Below are positions 42,915 to 51,150 of a stretch of DNA of 64,000 nt, in pieces. The notes below the pieces were generated by a model. It made no database searches and had not been told where the DNA came from. It was given only the letters and a program-made list of their open reading frames with translations. Both the position numbers and the translations under genes were made by a program. The DNA lies in the NCBI GenBank assembly GCA_965200895.1, contig CBDAVM010000001.1, positions 2,232,001 to 2,296,000 on the forward strand, read 5' to 3'. The stretch comes from WTFV01 sp965200895 (lineage in GTDB: Bacteria > Acidobacteriota > Vicinamibacteria > Vicinamibacterales > UBA8438). How positions within the stretch are numbered: the stretch's first letter is position 1; each line of letters opens with the position of its first letter.

Positions 42915-44378
42915 ATGACGATCAGCGGGTGGCGAGACGCTTCGCAGGGGCGCGGCGCATGGATTGCGCTGATCCTGGCTGGCGTGCTGACCTTGCCGCT
43001 GGCGACCTCCCGCCTGTATGCGTCGGACGAGATCCAGTACTTCGCCTACCTCCGCTCGCTCTGGTTCGATCGGGATCTTTCTTTCGACAACGAGTACCGC
43101 CACTTCTACGACCGGGGCATCGCCGTTGCCTGGACGTTCCGCGAGTCGTACCTGGAGCGCACCACCGATACCGGTCTGCGCTACAACTACGGGACCATCG
43201 GCGCCGCCATCCTCTGGTCGCCGTTCTACGCGGTGGCGGACGCGGTCGTGCGGGTCGGGCGCGCGTTCGGCATACCGGTCGCAGCCGACGGATTCTCCCG
43301 GCCATACCTGCGGGCGGTGGCCTACGGATCGGCGGTCTACGGCTTTCTGGCCGTCTGCCTCGCCGTCGTGGCGGCGCGGCGGTTGCTGGGCGAGGGACAT
43401 CTGGCCGGCGCCGCCATCTGGGCAGGCACGCCGATCATCCACTACATGTATGTCGCACCCGGCTTCGCGCACGCCTGCTCCGCGTTTGCCGTGGCGCTGT
43501 TCGTCAGCATATGGCTGGCCGTTCGCGAGCGCTGGTCCACGCGCGGCCTGATGGCGCTGGGCGCCTGTTCGGCGCTGATGACGATGGTGCGCGAGCCTGC
43601 TGCGTTCTTCGTCATCGGCCCCGCCATCGATTTCGTCTGGTCGCTGGTCGACGCCGCGCGGCGGGATCGCTGGGAACAGGTTCGCACGCTTCTCCTGCGG
43701 GTCGCGGCCGGGACGGCGGCGGCCTTTGTCTGTTATCTGCCGCAGGTCGTCGCCTACATCACGCTGTACGGCGGCCTCACCTCGCCCTACATCCTCGACG
43801 ACCGGATGTTGTGGCACGCGCCGCACTTCGTAGACGTGCTGGCGTCGCCGCGCCACGGCTTCTTCTTCTGGACGCCGCTGGCCGGTGTCGCGCTGGCGGG
43901 ACTGGCGTGGTTTGCGGTCACGGGGGCGGGGCGGATCGACCGCGACCGCGCGCGGCGGATCGGCATCTGCCTGCTGGCGATGTTCGCGGGGCAGGCCTAC
44001 ATCGCCGGCAGCATCACGCGGTGGACGCTGGCCGGTTCGTTCGGGCAGCGCCGCTTCGTCGGCACCACGATCATCCTGGCGATTGGATTGGCGGCGGCAA
44101 TCCGGTGGGGGCGGGCCGCGACCAGGAACCGGCCGTACCGGCGCGCGGCGGCCGTCGCGGTGCTGGCCGGATGCATCTGGTGGAACCTGGGGCTGATCGC
44201 ACAGTACGGCGCGTCGCTGATGAACCGGCGGCAGCTCGAGGTGACCCGCAACGCCTGGGTCTCGTTCGTGGTGCTGCCGCGCCTGCTGCCCGAACTGGCC
44301 TTTCGGTACCTGTTCGACCGGTCGTCCTTCTACCAGGATCCCGAGCGTTACAGGGAGCCGCCGGCGCCCGCGTCGTGA
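42915..44378 (+). CDS. Polytopic membrane protein, GT-C glycosyltransferase-like
   Basis: This 487-residue protein has about ten transmembrane helices. The first periplasmic loop, LATSRLYASDEIQYFAYLRS, has the Asp-Glu pair expected for GT-C enzymes that use polyprenyl-phosphate sugars. YNYGTIGAAILWSPFYAVAD resembles the aromatic block of family 39 relatives. The donor and acceptor are unknown. Alternative start GTG at 42912. The stop overlaps the next GT4 gene as GTGA, making a four-gene GT run. Confidence 0.7.
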   Translation: MTISGWRDASQGRGAWIALILAGVLTLPLATSRLYASDEIQYFAYLRSLWFDRDLSFDNEYRHFYDRGIAVAWTFRESYLERTTDTGLRYNYGTIGAAILWSPFYAVADAVVRVGRAFGIPVAADGFSRPYLRAVAYGSAVYGFLAVCLAVVAARRLLGEGHLAGAAIWAGTPIIHYMYVAPGFAHACSAFAVALFVSIWLAVRERWSTRGLMALGACSALMTMVREPAAFFVIGPAIDFVWSLVDAARRDRWEQVRTLLLRVAAGTAAAFVCYLPQVVAYITLYGGLTSPYILDDRMLWHAPHFVDVLASPRHGFFFWTPLAGVALAGLAWFAVTGAGRIDRDRARRIGICLLAMFAGQAYIAGSITRWTLAGSFGQRRFVGTTIILAIGLAAAIRWGRAATRNRPYRRAAAVAVLAGCIWWNLGLIAQYGASLMNRRQLEVTRNAWVSFVVLPRLLPELAFRYLFDRSSFYQDPERYREPPAPAS

Positions 44379-45556
44379 CCATTCTGTACCTCTCCGACAT
44401 CCGGTTTCCACTCGAGCGCGCCAACGGCGTGCACTCGATGGAGACGTGTGCGTCGCTCGCCGAACGGGGGCACCACGTCCACATGCTGGTCCGGCCGGAT
44501 ACGGCAGCGCCCGAACGGGATCCGTTCGCCTACTATGGCGTGGCGCCGACGCGGCGACTCCGGTTCGAACGCGCACCGGTCTTCGGTCCGCCCCTCGCGC
44601 GCCGCGCGGCCTACCTGGCGCTGATGGTGGAGCGGTTGCTGGACCGGCGTCCGTGGGATGCCGTCTATACCCCCGACCTGTTTCTGGCCGGCGCAGCGTT
44701 GCGGGTACCGGCCGGGCTGCGCCCGCCGGTCGTCTACGAGTCCCACAACTTTCGACCGTCGTTCGCAGCCGAGATGCCCGGGCTGGTGACCGGCATGCGG
44801 GCCGCGGGACGACTGAAGCTGAGGCGGCTGCTGCGGCGGGAACGGCGCGTCTGGCGCAATGCGGAGGGCTACGTCGCGACGACCGGCGTCCTTGCCGCGG
44901 AGCTCGATGAACGGTTCGGCTCGCGCCCGCGGGTGATCGTCGCGCCGAACGGCGTGCGTCCGGAGCGCGCGCGGACCTGGGCGCCCCCGTCTCGCGCCGG
45001 CGCTCCGATTGTGGCCTATGCCGGACACTTCTACCCGTACAACGGAGCGGATGTGCTGATCGAGGCGCTGGCGCTCCTGCCGGAGGTGCGCGGTCTCGTC
45101 ATCGGCGGCCATCCTCTCGACGCAACCGACGGCGACCGGCTCAGAGCGCTGGTCGCCGCTCGCGGCCTGACGGAGCGGGTGACCTTCACCGGTCTCGTGC
45201 CGCCCGGCGAGGTGCTCGGCCGGCTGCGCGGCGCCGACGTGCTGGTGCAGCCGATTACCTCCTCACCGTACACGCGGTACGCTTCGCCGATGAAGCTGTT
45301 CGACTACATGGCGGCCGGGCGGCCTATCGTTGCATCCGATGTGGTCTCGTTGCGCGAGATCGTCATCGATGGCCGGACGGCGCGCCTCGTCACGCCCGGC
45401 AGCCCCGAAGCGCTTGCAGAAGGGATCCAGACGATGCTGGCCGATCCCGCTGCCGCCGATCGGATGGCTCGCGCCGCGTTCGAGGAAGTCGCGCAGTACA
45501 CATGGGCCCGTCGCGCGGAGCGCATCGAGCGGCTGCTCGCCGATGTTCGCCGGTGA
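44375..45556 (+). CDS. GT4-family glycosyltransferase
   Basis: This 393-residue GT-B enzyme starts MTILYLSDIRFPLERANGVH, with the N-terminal Rossmann strand. The C-terminal donor-binding half has APIVAYAGHFYPYNGADVLI and SPYTRYASPMKLFDYMAAGR, ending in GRPIVASDVVSLREIV, where the EX7E-type acidic pair is partly replaced. It probably adds one sugar of the surface polysaccharide from a nucleotide donor. GTG start overlapping the upstream stop (GTGA); the same overlap joins it to the next gene. Confidence 0.85.
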   Translation: MTILYLSDIRFPLERANGVHSMETCASLAERGHHVHMLVRPDTAAPERDPFAYYGVAPTRRLRFERAPVFGPPLARRAAYLALMVERLLDRRPWDAVYTPDLFLAGAALRVPAGLRPPVVYESHNFRPSFAAEMPGLVTGMRAAGRLKLRRLLRRERRVWRNAEGYVATTGVLAAELDERFGSRPRVIVAPNGVRPERARTWAPPSRAGAPIVAYAGHFYPYNGADVLIEALALLPEVRGLVIGGHPLDATDGDRLRALVAARGLTERVTFTGLVPPGEVLGRLRGADVLVQPITSSPYTRYASPMKLFDYMAAGRPIVASDVVSLREIVIDGRTARLVTPGSPEALAEGIQTMLADPAAADRMARAAFEEVAQYTWARRAERIERLLADVRR

Positions 45557-46770
45557 TCCATGAGCTGGACCGACGTACGGTCGCCGGTTTCCTTGTCGCG
45601 GAGTGGCGTGACTTGAGGATCCTCTACACCGCCACGGACCAGCGCGTGCCCGGCGAGGTCGGCGGCTCGGTGCACGTTACCGCGGTGGCGGCCGGGCTGG
45701 CCGCGCTCGGGCACGAGGTCCACGTGCTGGTGACCGGGGCGGGTCCGTTTCCCGCCGACGGCGCCACCTGGATCGACCAGCCCCCGCCGTTCGGCCTGCG
45801 CCGCCTGCGTTGGCTGCTGGCAGGGCGGGTGCGGGAACTGGCCGAACGCATCCGGCCCGCCGTGGTGATCGAGCGCTACTACAACTTCGGGGGCGAGGGC
45901 GTCGTCGCCGCGCGGGCGACCGGGGCGCTGGCGGTGCTGGAGGTCAACGCGCCGGTCATCGATTACCCGGGCTCGGCCAAGCGGCGGCTCGACCGGGGAC
46001 TGCTGGTCGAGCCGATGCGCCGCTGGCGCGACTGGCAGTGCCGGCATGTCGATCTCTTCGTCACGCCGCAGGCCGACATCCTGCCGGCCTGGGTGCCGCC
46101 CGACCGCATCGTGGAGGTCGAATGGGGCGCCGATACCTTGCGGTTCACCCCGGACGCCGCCGGTGAGGTCCCGTTCGATCGTCCGGTGGACGGGACGCTC
46201 GTCGTCTTCGCCGGCGCGTTCCGGGCGTGGCACGGGGCGATTCATCTGGTCGAGGCGATGCGGCGCCTGCGCGAGCGTGGCCGCAGGGACGTCTCCGCGG
46301 TGCTGATCGGCGGCGGTCCCGAGCTGCCGCGGGTCCGGCAGTTGGCCGAGCGGCTCGAAGGCGTGACCTGCACCGGTGCGCTGCCGCACGCAGCGATGCC
46401 TGCCTGCCTCGCGGCGGCCGACATCGGGGCGGCGCCGTTCGATGTCGGTGCGCACGCGCCGCTGTCGCTCGGATTCTTCTGGTCGCCGCTCAAGGTGTTC
46501 GAGTACATGGCGGCGGGGCTGCCGGTGGTGGCGCCCGCCATCGATCGCCTCGGTCGCATTGCCCGTGACGGACGGGAGGGGATCCTGTACGACGCGGAGG
46601 ATCCGGGCGCGCTGGCCGCCGCCATCGAGACGCTGTGCGACCCGGCGCGGCGACGGCGTCTGGGGGCTGCGGCGCGGGCGCGGGTGGTCGAGCATTTCGG
46701 CTGGGATCGCCACTGCGAGCGGCTGGCGGAGGTCATCGCGAGCACGCTGGAGCGCCGGCCCCGAGGCTGA
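45553..46770 (+). CDS. GT4-family glycosyltransferase
   Basis: This protein of about 405 residues has a GT-B fold: LRILYTATDQRVPGEVGGSV in the N-terminal half, RPAVVIERYYNFGGEGVVAA, and in the C-terminal half WSPLKVFEYMAAGLPVVAPA with the nucleotide-binding KVFEYMAAG. The GTG at 45553 overlaps the previous stop (GTGA), but family alignment suggests translation could also begin nearer DLRILY at residue 19. Acceptor unknown. Confidence 0.82.
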   Translation: MIHELDRRTVAGFLVAEWRDLRILYTATDQRVPGEVGGSVHVTAVAAGLAALGHEVHVLVTGAGPFPADGATWIDQPPPFGLRRLRWLLAGRVRELAERIRPAVVIERYYNFGGEGVVAARATGALAVLEVNAPVIDYPGSAKRRLDRGLLVEPMRRWRDWQCRHVDLFVTPQADILPAWVPPDRIVEVEWGADTLRFTPDAAGEVPFDRPVDGTLVVFAGAFRAWHGAIHLVEAMRRLRERGRRDVSAVLIGGGPELPRVRQLAERLEGVTCTGALPHAAMPACLAAADIGAAPFDVGAHAPLSLGFFWSPLKVFEYMAAGLPVVAPAIDRLGRIARDGREGILYDAEDPGALAAAIETLCDPARRRRLGAAARARVVEHFGWDRHCERLAEVIASTLERRPRG

Positions 46771-46775
46771 GCGTC

Positions 46776-48029
46776 ATGCGCGTGCTGTTGACCACCGACG
46801 TGTTCCCGCCGGTCTGCGGCGGCAGCGGCTGGAGCACCTACGAACTTGCGCGTGGCCTGCGTGCCCGCGGTCACGAGATCACGATTGTCCGCCCGCGCTT
46901 CGGTTCCCCGCGCGAAGGCGAGTCCGGGCCGTACGATGGGTTCCGGCCGCTGGAGTTCCGCGCGTGGTCGCCCGACATGCCCTTCGTCCGCAACTACTGG
47001 AAGAACGAGTGGCTGGAGCGACGCTTCGCGCGCCATCTGTGCGCGGTGATTCGAGAGCGCCGCATCGATATCGTCCACGCGCAGCACCGGCTGAGCGCAC
47101 CGCCGAGCGTTGCCGCGGCGGCGGCCGAGCGTGTGCCGGTGGCCTGCACCGTCCGCGACTACTGGCCGCTCTGCTACTGGTCGGACCTGTTGCTCGACCC
47201 GGTCCCGGGCGACATCTGTCCCGCATGCACTCCCGGACGGATGACCCGCTGCATACGGCCGCGCGGCGGCGCCCTGTGGCCGCTGGGGGTGCCCCTCGTG
47301 CCCTATATGCGCGCCAGTCTGCGTCGCAAGCAGAACGCGCTGGCTCGCGCCGATGCGGTGGTCGCCATCAGCTCCGCCATCGCTCGCGATCTGCACGGTC
47401 GTGCCCGCGGTCTGTCGCCCGACAGCGTGACCACCATACCGAACCCGGTCGACGTCCACGCGGTGCAGGCGGAGGCGGCCGAACAGCCGGTGCCACTCGA
47501 CCGGCCCTACGTGCTCTTCGCGGGCAAGCTGGAGACGAACAAGGGCGTCTCGAAGTTGCTGCCGGCGATGGCAATGGCCGGTGAGGACGTGACGCTGGTC
47601 GTGGCGGGCGACGGTGCGGAGCGGTCGCGGCTCGAAGCGGCGGCCCGGGCGGCGCGGCGGGACGTTCGGTTTCTCGGCTGGCAGCCCCGTCCTGTGCTGC
47701 TGGGATGGATGCGGCACGCCGCGCTCCTGCTGTTTCCCTCCCATTGGGATGCGTTCGGGCGCGTGCTGGTGGAGGCGGGCGCCGTCGGCTGCCCGTCCGC
47801 GGCGCTGGAGACGGGTGGCGTCGGCGACATCGTGGTCCACGAGGAGACCGGACTGCTCGCACGCGACGAGGCCGCGCTCGGACACCACGTGGCGCGGCTG
47901 TGGCATGACGCCGGGCTGCGCGACCGCCTCGGCGCGGCGGCGCGGCGGCGGGTCGCGCGGACCTTCGACACGCCGGTGGTCGTGGCGCAGGTCGAGGCGT
48001 TGTACGAGCAACTCCGGCGCGGTGCCTGA
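46776..48029 (+). CDS. GT4-family glycosyltransferase
   Basis: This 417-residue protein begins MRVLLTTDVFPPVCGGSGWS, a classic GT4 N-terminus. RRIDIVHAQHRLSAPPSVAA follows. A cysteine-rich insert (PLCYWSDLLLDPVPGDICPAC) is seen in a subset of GT4 enzymes. The donor site has LFAGKLETNKGVSKLLPAMA and LFPSHWDAFGRVLVEAGAVG with the EX7E acidic pair region. It begins five bases after the previous stop codon and ends the tight run; a strong hairpin follows (48116-48153). Confidence 0.85.
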   Translation: MRVLLTTDVFPPVCGGSGWSTYELARGLRARGHEITIVRPRFGSPREGESGPYDGFRPLEFRAWSPDMPFVRNYWKNEWLERRFARHLCAVIRERRIDIVHAQHRLSAPPSVAAAAAERVPVACTVRDYWPLCYWSDLLLDPVPGDICPACTPGRMTRCIRPRGGALWPLGVPLVPYMRASLRRKQNALARADAVVAISSAIARDLHGRARGLSPDSVTTIPNPVDVHAVQAEAAEQPVPLDRPYVLFAGKLETNKGVSKLLPAMAMAGEDVTLVVAGDGAERSRLEAAARAARRDVRFLGWQPRPVLLGWMRHAALLLFPSHWDAFGRVLVEAGAVGCPSAALETGGVGDIVVHEETGLLARDEAALGHHVARLWHDAGLRDRLGAAARRRVARTFDTPVVVAQVEALYEQLRRGA

Positions 48030-48115
48030 ACAGACGGCGTGCGGTGGTGTACCGGGCTGGGTGCACGACAGGATTGTTGGATGGTCGCTCCCGGCCTCGT
48101 CAGGATTCGATTTGG

Positions 48116-48153
48116 GCGGGCGTTGCGGCAGCGATCGCCGCCGCAACGCCCGC
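48116..48153 (+). terminator. 14-bp perfect stem after the GT4 run
   Basis: Arms 48116-48129 (GCGGGCGTTGCGGC) and 48140-48153 (GCCGCAACGCCCGC) pair perfectly with a 10-base loop; flanking TTT and AAA extend pairing slightly. It lies 87 bases after the GT4 stop, and a smaller hairpin (48166-48192) follows. It is a plausible factor-independent or Rho-aided terminator, though a run of T is lacking. Confidence 0.55.
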
Positions 48154-48254
48154 AAATGCGGGGTTGGCGCCACTGCATGCCGCGGTGGCGCCCACATCGC
48201 TTCCAGCCGTCGTCGCGTCACTTTCTTGTCGTGCACCCTACCGGGCTCCAGCGC

Positions 48255-48283
48255 GTTGATTGGACCGGCGGTTCCGCGCATAA
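48255..48283 (+). promoter_or_regulatory. Sigma70-like promoter TTGATT-N17-CATAAT
   Basis: TTGATT at 48255-48260 and CATAAT at 48278-48283 are separated by exactly 17 bases, the best promoter match I found in the window. It is followed by AAGGTGAG and an ATG at 48310, so it may serve the small reading frame there and the GT4 gene further on. Confidence 0.55.
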
Positions 48284-48309
48284 TCAAGAACGAACAACAA
48301 GGTGAGGAC

Positions 48310-48569
48310 ATGACGGTGCGACGCCGCCGGCGCGCGTGCAGCTCACGTCCGGGTCGTGGGTCGGCATCGCGGCCAGTGTGGTGGTCGCGATGTTCGCCGT
48401 AGTCGAGCGCGGCAGAGTTCGACGCCATGCGGGAGCGGCTCGGCGTGTCCCCCTTGCGTCGTGGATGGGAGATTCCGTGAGCGTCGTGCTCCCGAATACG
48501 CCTGCGACTCACCGCCCTGCCGGTGTGACGGAGGTTGCCGCTCGTGAGGCGGCGGTGGAGGTCGGCTGA
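48310..48569 (+). pseudogene. Degenerate small membrane protein behind a good promoter
   Basis: The ATG at 48310, with ribosome site AAGGTGAG, opens a frame of only 30 codons (MTVRRRRRACSS). In another frame a GTG at 48336 reads LTSGSWVGIAASVVVAMFAV, one transmembrane helix followed by a basic tail, ending at 48567. A frameshift joining both would give a small single-helix protein, a type that often carries a coiled coil. I treat it as a decayed gene; the rest of 48030-48565 holds hairpins and the promoter but no other gene. Confidence 0.35.
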
Positions 48570-48586
48570 CGGCGCTGCGTATTCTC

Positions 48587-49828
48587 GTGCTCACCCGAGC
48601 CGTCCATCCGCTGCACGGCATCGGTGGCCTGGAGCGGCACGTCTACGATCTGACCCGCCATCTGCTCGGGCGGGGCGCCAGCGTGACATTGGTCGCGCCG
48701 CCGCCGCGGCGACAGGCCGGTGTTCCGGATCCCGGCGATCCGGTGTTCGGCCACGAACGGCTGACGACCCGCTTCGTGCCGTACCGGACGTTTCCGTTCG
48801 CGGGGCGCCGCGGCACGACTATCCTCGATCGCAACACCGCGTATCCGCTCTTCGGCTGGCGGGCGGGCCGGCTGGCGCGTTGGTTGGTGGCGCGGGGTGG
48901 CGTGGACATCGTCCACGGGCTCGGCGCGGCCGCGCTGGGCTACGCGTTCGCGCGGCCGCGGGATCCACTCGAGACCGTGCCGTTCGTCTTCAACCCGCAG
49001 GGAATGGAGGAATTCGGCGGGACGGATCCGGCCCGCGCGCCGCTCAAGCGCCTGGCCTACCGGCCGCTGCAGGCGGCGGTGCGCGCCTGTGCCCGCGCGG
49101 CCGACCGGGTCGTGGCGACCGACGAGGCGCTCGTCCCGGTGGTGACCCGGCATCTCGGCGTCCCGCCGGAGAGGACGCCGGTCGTTCCCAATGCCGTCGA
49201 TCTCGAACGTTTCGCCGCCCGCCCGGCCGGGGAGGCGCGCCGGCTCCGGCGCAGCATCGGGGCCGCCGCCGCCGACAGTCTGCTCGTTGCTGTCGGCCGC
49301 CTGGAAGCGAACAAGGGCTTCCACGTACTGATCGAGGCGTTGGCGCGCATGTCGTCCGACTCGGACCGGCCGCCCTGGCGTCTGGTGCTCATCGGCGACG
49401 GCCCGCTGCGCACGGCGCTTCGCCGGCGGGTGCAGGCGGTCGGCCTCGGGACGCGGGTGCATCTGCTCGGCCGGGTGCCGGACGAGGCGGTCCACGCGTG
49501 GTACGGGGCGGCGACGCTCTTCGTCCATCCGACCCTGTACGAGGGCAGCTCGCTCGTCACGCTCGAAGCAATGGCCCACCGGCGGGCCGTGGTCGCCACG
49601 GCGGCGGGCGGCATTCCCGACAAGGTCGTTCCCGGCGTCACCGGCTGGCTGGTCCCGCCCGGCGACGCGCACGAGCTGGCCCGGGCGCTGGGAGCGGCGC
49701 TGGCCGCTCGCGGCCGCCTGTCGGCGATGGGAGAGGCCGGTCGGGAGGTGGTGGAACGGCGGTTCTCGTGGCCCGCGGTCACCGACCGCCTGTTGGCGGT
49801 CTACGAGGAGGTTCTCAGCGGGAGGTGA
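48587..49828 (+). CDS. GT4-family glycosyltransferase
   Basis: This protein of about 413 residues is a GT-B enzyme: GIGGLERHVYDLTRHLLGRG in the N-terminal half, then the donor half LLVAVGRLEANKGFHVLIEA and LFVHPTLYEGSSLVTLEAMA with the conserved EGSSLVTLE acidic pair. The GTG at 48587 removes part of the first beta strand; in-frame CTG codons at 48566 and 48575 restore LRILVLTRA, so a rare CTG start is plausible. Its 3' end overlaps the convergent GT9 gene by 14 bases. Confidence 0.82.
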   Translation: MLTRAVHPLHGIGGLERHVYDLTRHLLGRGASVTLVAPPPRRQAGVPDPGDPVFGHERLTTRFVPYRTFPFAGRRGTTILDRNTAYPLFGWRAGRLARWLVARGGVDIVHGLGAAALGYAFARPRDPLETVPFVFNPQGMEEFGGTDPARAPLKRLAYRPLQAAVRACARAADRVVATDEALVPVVTRHLGVPPERTPVVPNAVDLERFAARPAGEARRLRRSIGAAAADSLLVAVGRLEANKGFHVLIEALARMSSDSDRPPWRLVLIGDGPLRTALRRRVQAVGLGTRVHLLGRVPDEAVHAWYGAATLFVHPTLYEGSSLVTLEAMAHRRAVVATAAGGIPDKVVPGVTGWLVPPGDAHELARALGAALAARGRLSAMGEAGREVVERRFSWPAVTDRLLAVYEEVLSGR

Positions 49829-51137
49829 CGGCGCGGGGTGGATCGCCGCCTCCGCAGGCGTCGTGACCGCGGGGGTGTGGCCGTTCCCGGCAGGAGGCGA
49901 TGACGCCGCCGCCATCGAGCAGGCGCCGGGCGGCCGCGACCACCGCGTCGGTGGTCACGCCCTCGAGACAGTCCGGCGTCGCGCCGCGGCAGCGGGCCGG
50001 CGGGTGTCGCATGCGGTTGCAGGGGCGGCACCACAGGTCGGCGTGCACCACCGTGGTACGTGCGCTCCGGGGCGCATAGCGGGCCGGGTCGGACGGTCCG
50101 AAGATGGCGACCACCGGCGTGCCGACGGCTGCGGCCAGATGCATCGGACCGGTGTCGCCGACGATCAGCAGCGTGAGCCGTTCGAGGATCGCCGCCAGGT
50201 CCACCAGCGGCGCGCCGAGGAGATCCATGCGCGGGACGCCGGCCGGCAGCGCGCGTGCGACCGCCGCCGCCTGCCGCTGCTCGGCCGCCGAGCCGAGCAG
50301 GACGACGGTGGCCTGCGTCATTGCCGCCAGCCGGGCAGCCGCCGCCGCGAAGCGCTCGGCCGGCCATTCCTTGACGGCGCGGCCGGCGCCGGGATTGAGG
50401 CCGATCAGCGGACCGCGGCCGTCCCGGGCGGCGAACCGCCGTTCGGCGCGGGTGCGGGCGGCGGCCGGGATGCGGAGCCCGCCGACGGCCGCGCCGCCGG
50501 GCGGAACACTCCCGTTCGCCGCGGTCCGGACGCCGGCGCCGTGCTCGCCCTCCACGGCGGTCGGCAGCGTCCGGTCGACGAGCCGCAGCGCATTGGCGGC
50601 GACGTGCAGCGACGGGTCGTACGGCAGGGCGTCGGTGAGGAACGCCGCGCCCCCCTTCGCCGCCCAGCCCGACCGGCGGGGTGCGCCGGAAGCCGCGGCC
50701 AGGGCATTGGTGCGGATGTCCGGCTCGAAATTGATCGTCAGGTCGAATGCCTGCCGGCGCCAGCGCGCGGTCCGGTCGACGACTGCTGCCAGCGTGCTTG
50801 GCGTTGCCTCCCGCGACAGCCACGGGACGTCAAGCGTCTCGACGTGATCGACGGCCGGTATCAGACGCGCCAGCGCGGCGTTCCAGGTTCCGACCACAAG
50901 CTGCAGCACCGCGTCGGGAAGGCGCCGGCGAACCTCGCCGAGCGCGTCAAGGGTCATCAGCAGGTCGCCGATCCGCTCCAGACGGAACAGCAGGACACGC
51001 CGCGGGGGGGCGGTCGCAGCGGGACGGCGCCAGCGACCGATGTCGCCGACCGGCTTCAGCAGCAGGTCCGCGCATCCCACCAGCCAGCGTTCCCGGCGGT
51101 CGTCGATCTGCAGATGGTCGAACACGCGACTCGGCAA
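49815..51137 (-). CDS. GT9-family (heptosyltransferase-like) glycosyltransferase
   Basis: This 440-residue GT-B protein has RRVLLFRLERIGDLLMTLDA (GT9 N-terminal motif), LTINFEPDIRTNALAAASGA, GPLIGLNPGAGRAVKEWPAE and LLIVGDTGPMHLAAAVGTPV, the characteristic donor-site block with Asp and the DTGPMHLA signature. Family members add ADP-heptose-type sugars in LPS core synthesis. TTG start at 51137; a GTG at 51125 is an alternative. The C-terminal 40 residues (HPRGHDACGGG) look low-complexity and overlap the GT4 gene on the other strand. Confidence 0.85.
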   Translation of the reverse strand: MPSRVFDHLQIDDRRERWLVGCADLLLKPVGDIGRWRRPAATAPPRRVLLFRLERIGDLLMTLDALGEVRRRLPDAVLQLVVGTWNAALARLIPAVDHVETLDVPWLSREATPSTLAAVVDRTARWRRQAFDLTINFEPDIRTNALAAASGAPRRSGWAAKGGAAFLTDALPYDPSLHVAANALRLVDRTLPTAVEGEHGAGVRTAANGSVPPGGAAVGGLRIPAAARTRAERRFAARDGRGPLIGLNPGAGRAVKEWPAERFAAAAARLAAMTQATVVLLGSAAEQRQAAAVARALPAGVPRMDLLGAPLVDLAAILERLTLLIVGDTGPMHLAAAVGTPVVAIFGPSDPARYAPRSARTTVVHADLWCRPCNRMRHPPARCRGATPDCLEGVTTDAVVAAARRLLDGGGVIASCRERPHPRGHDACGGGDPPRAVTSR

Positions 51138-51150
51138 CCGTACACCGTGC

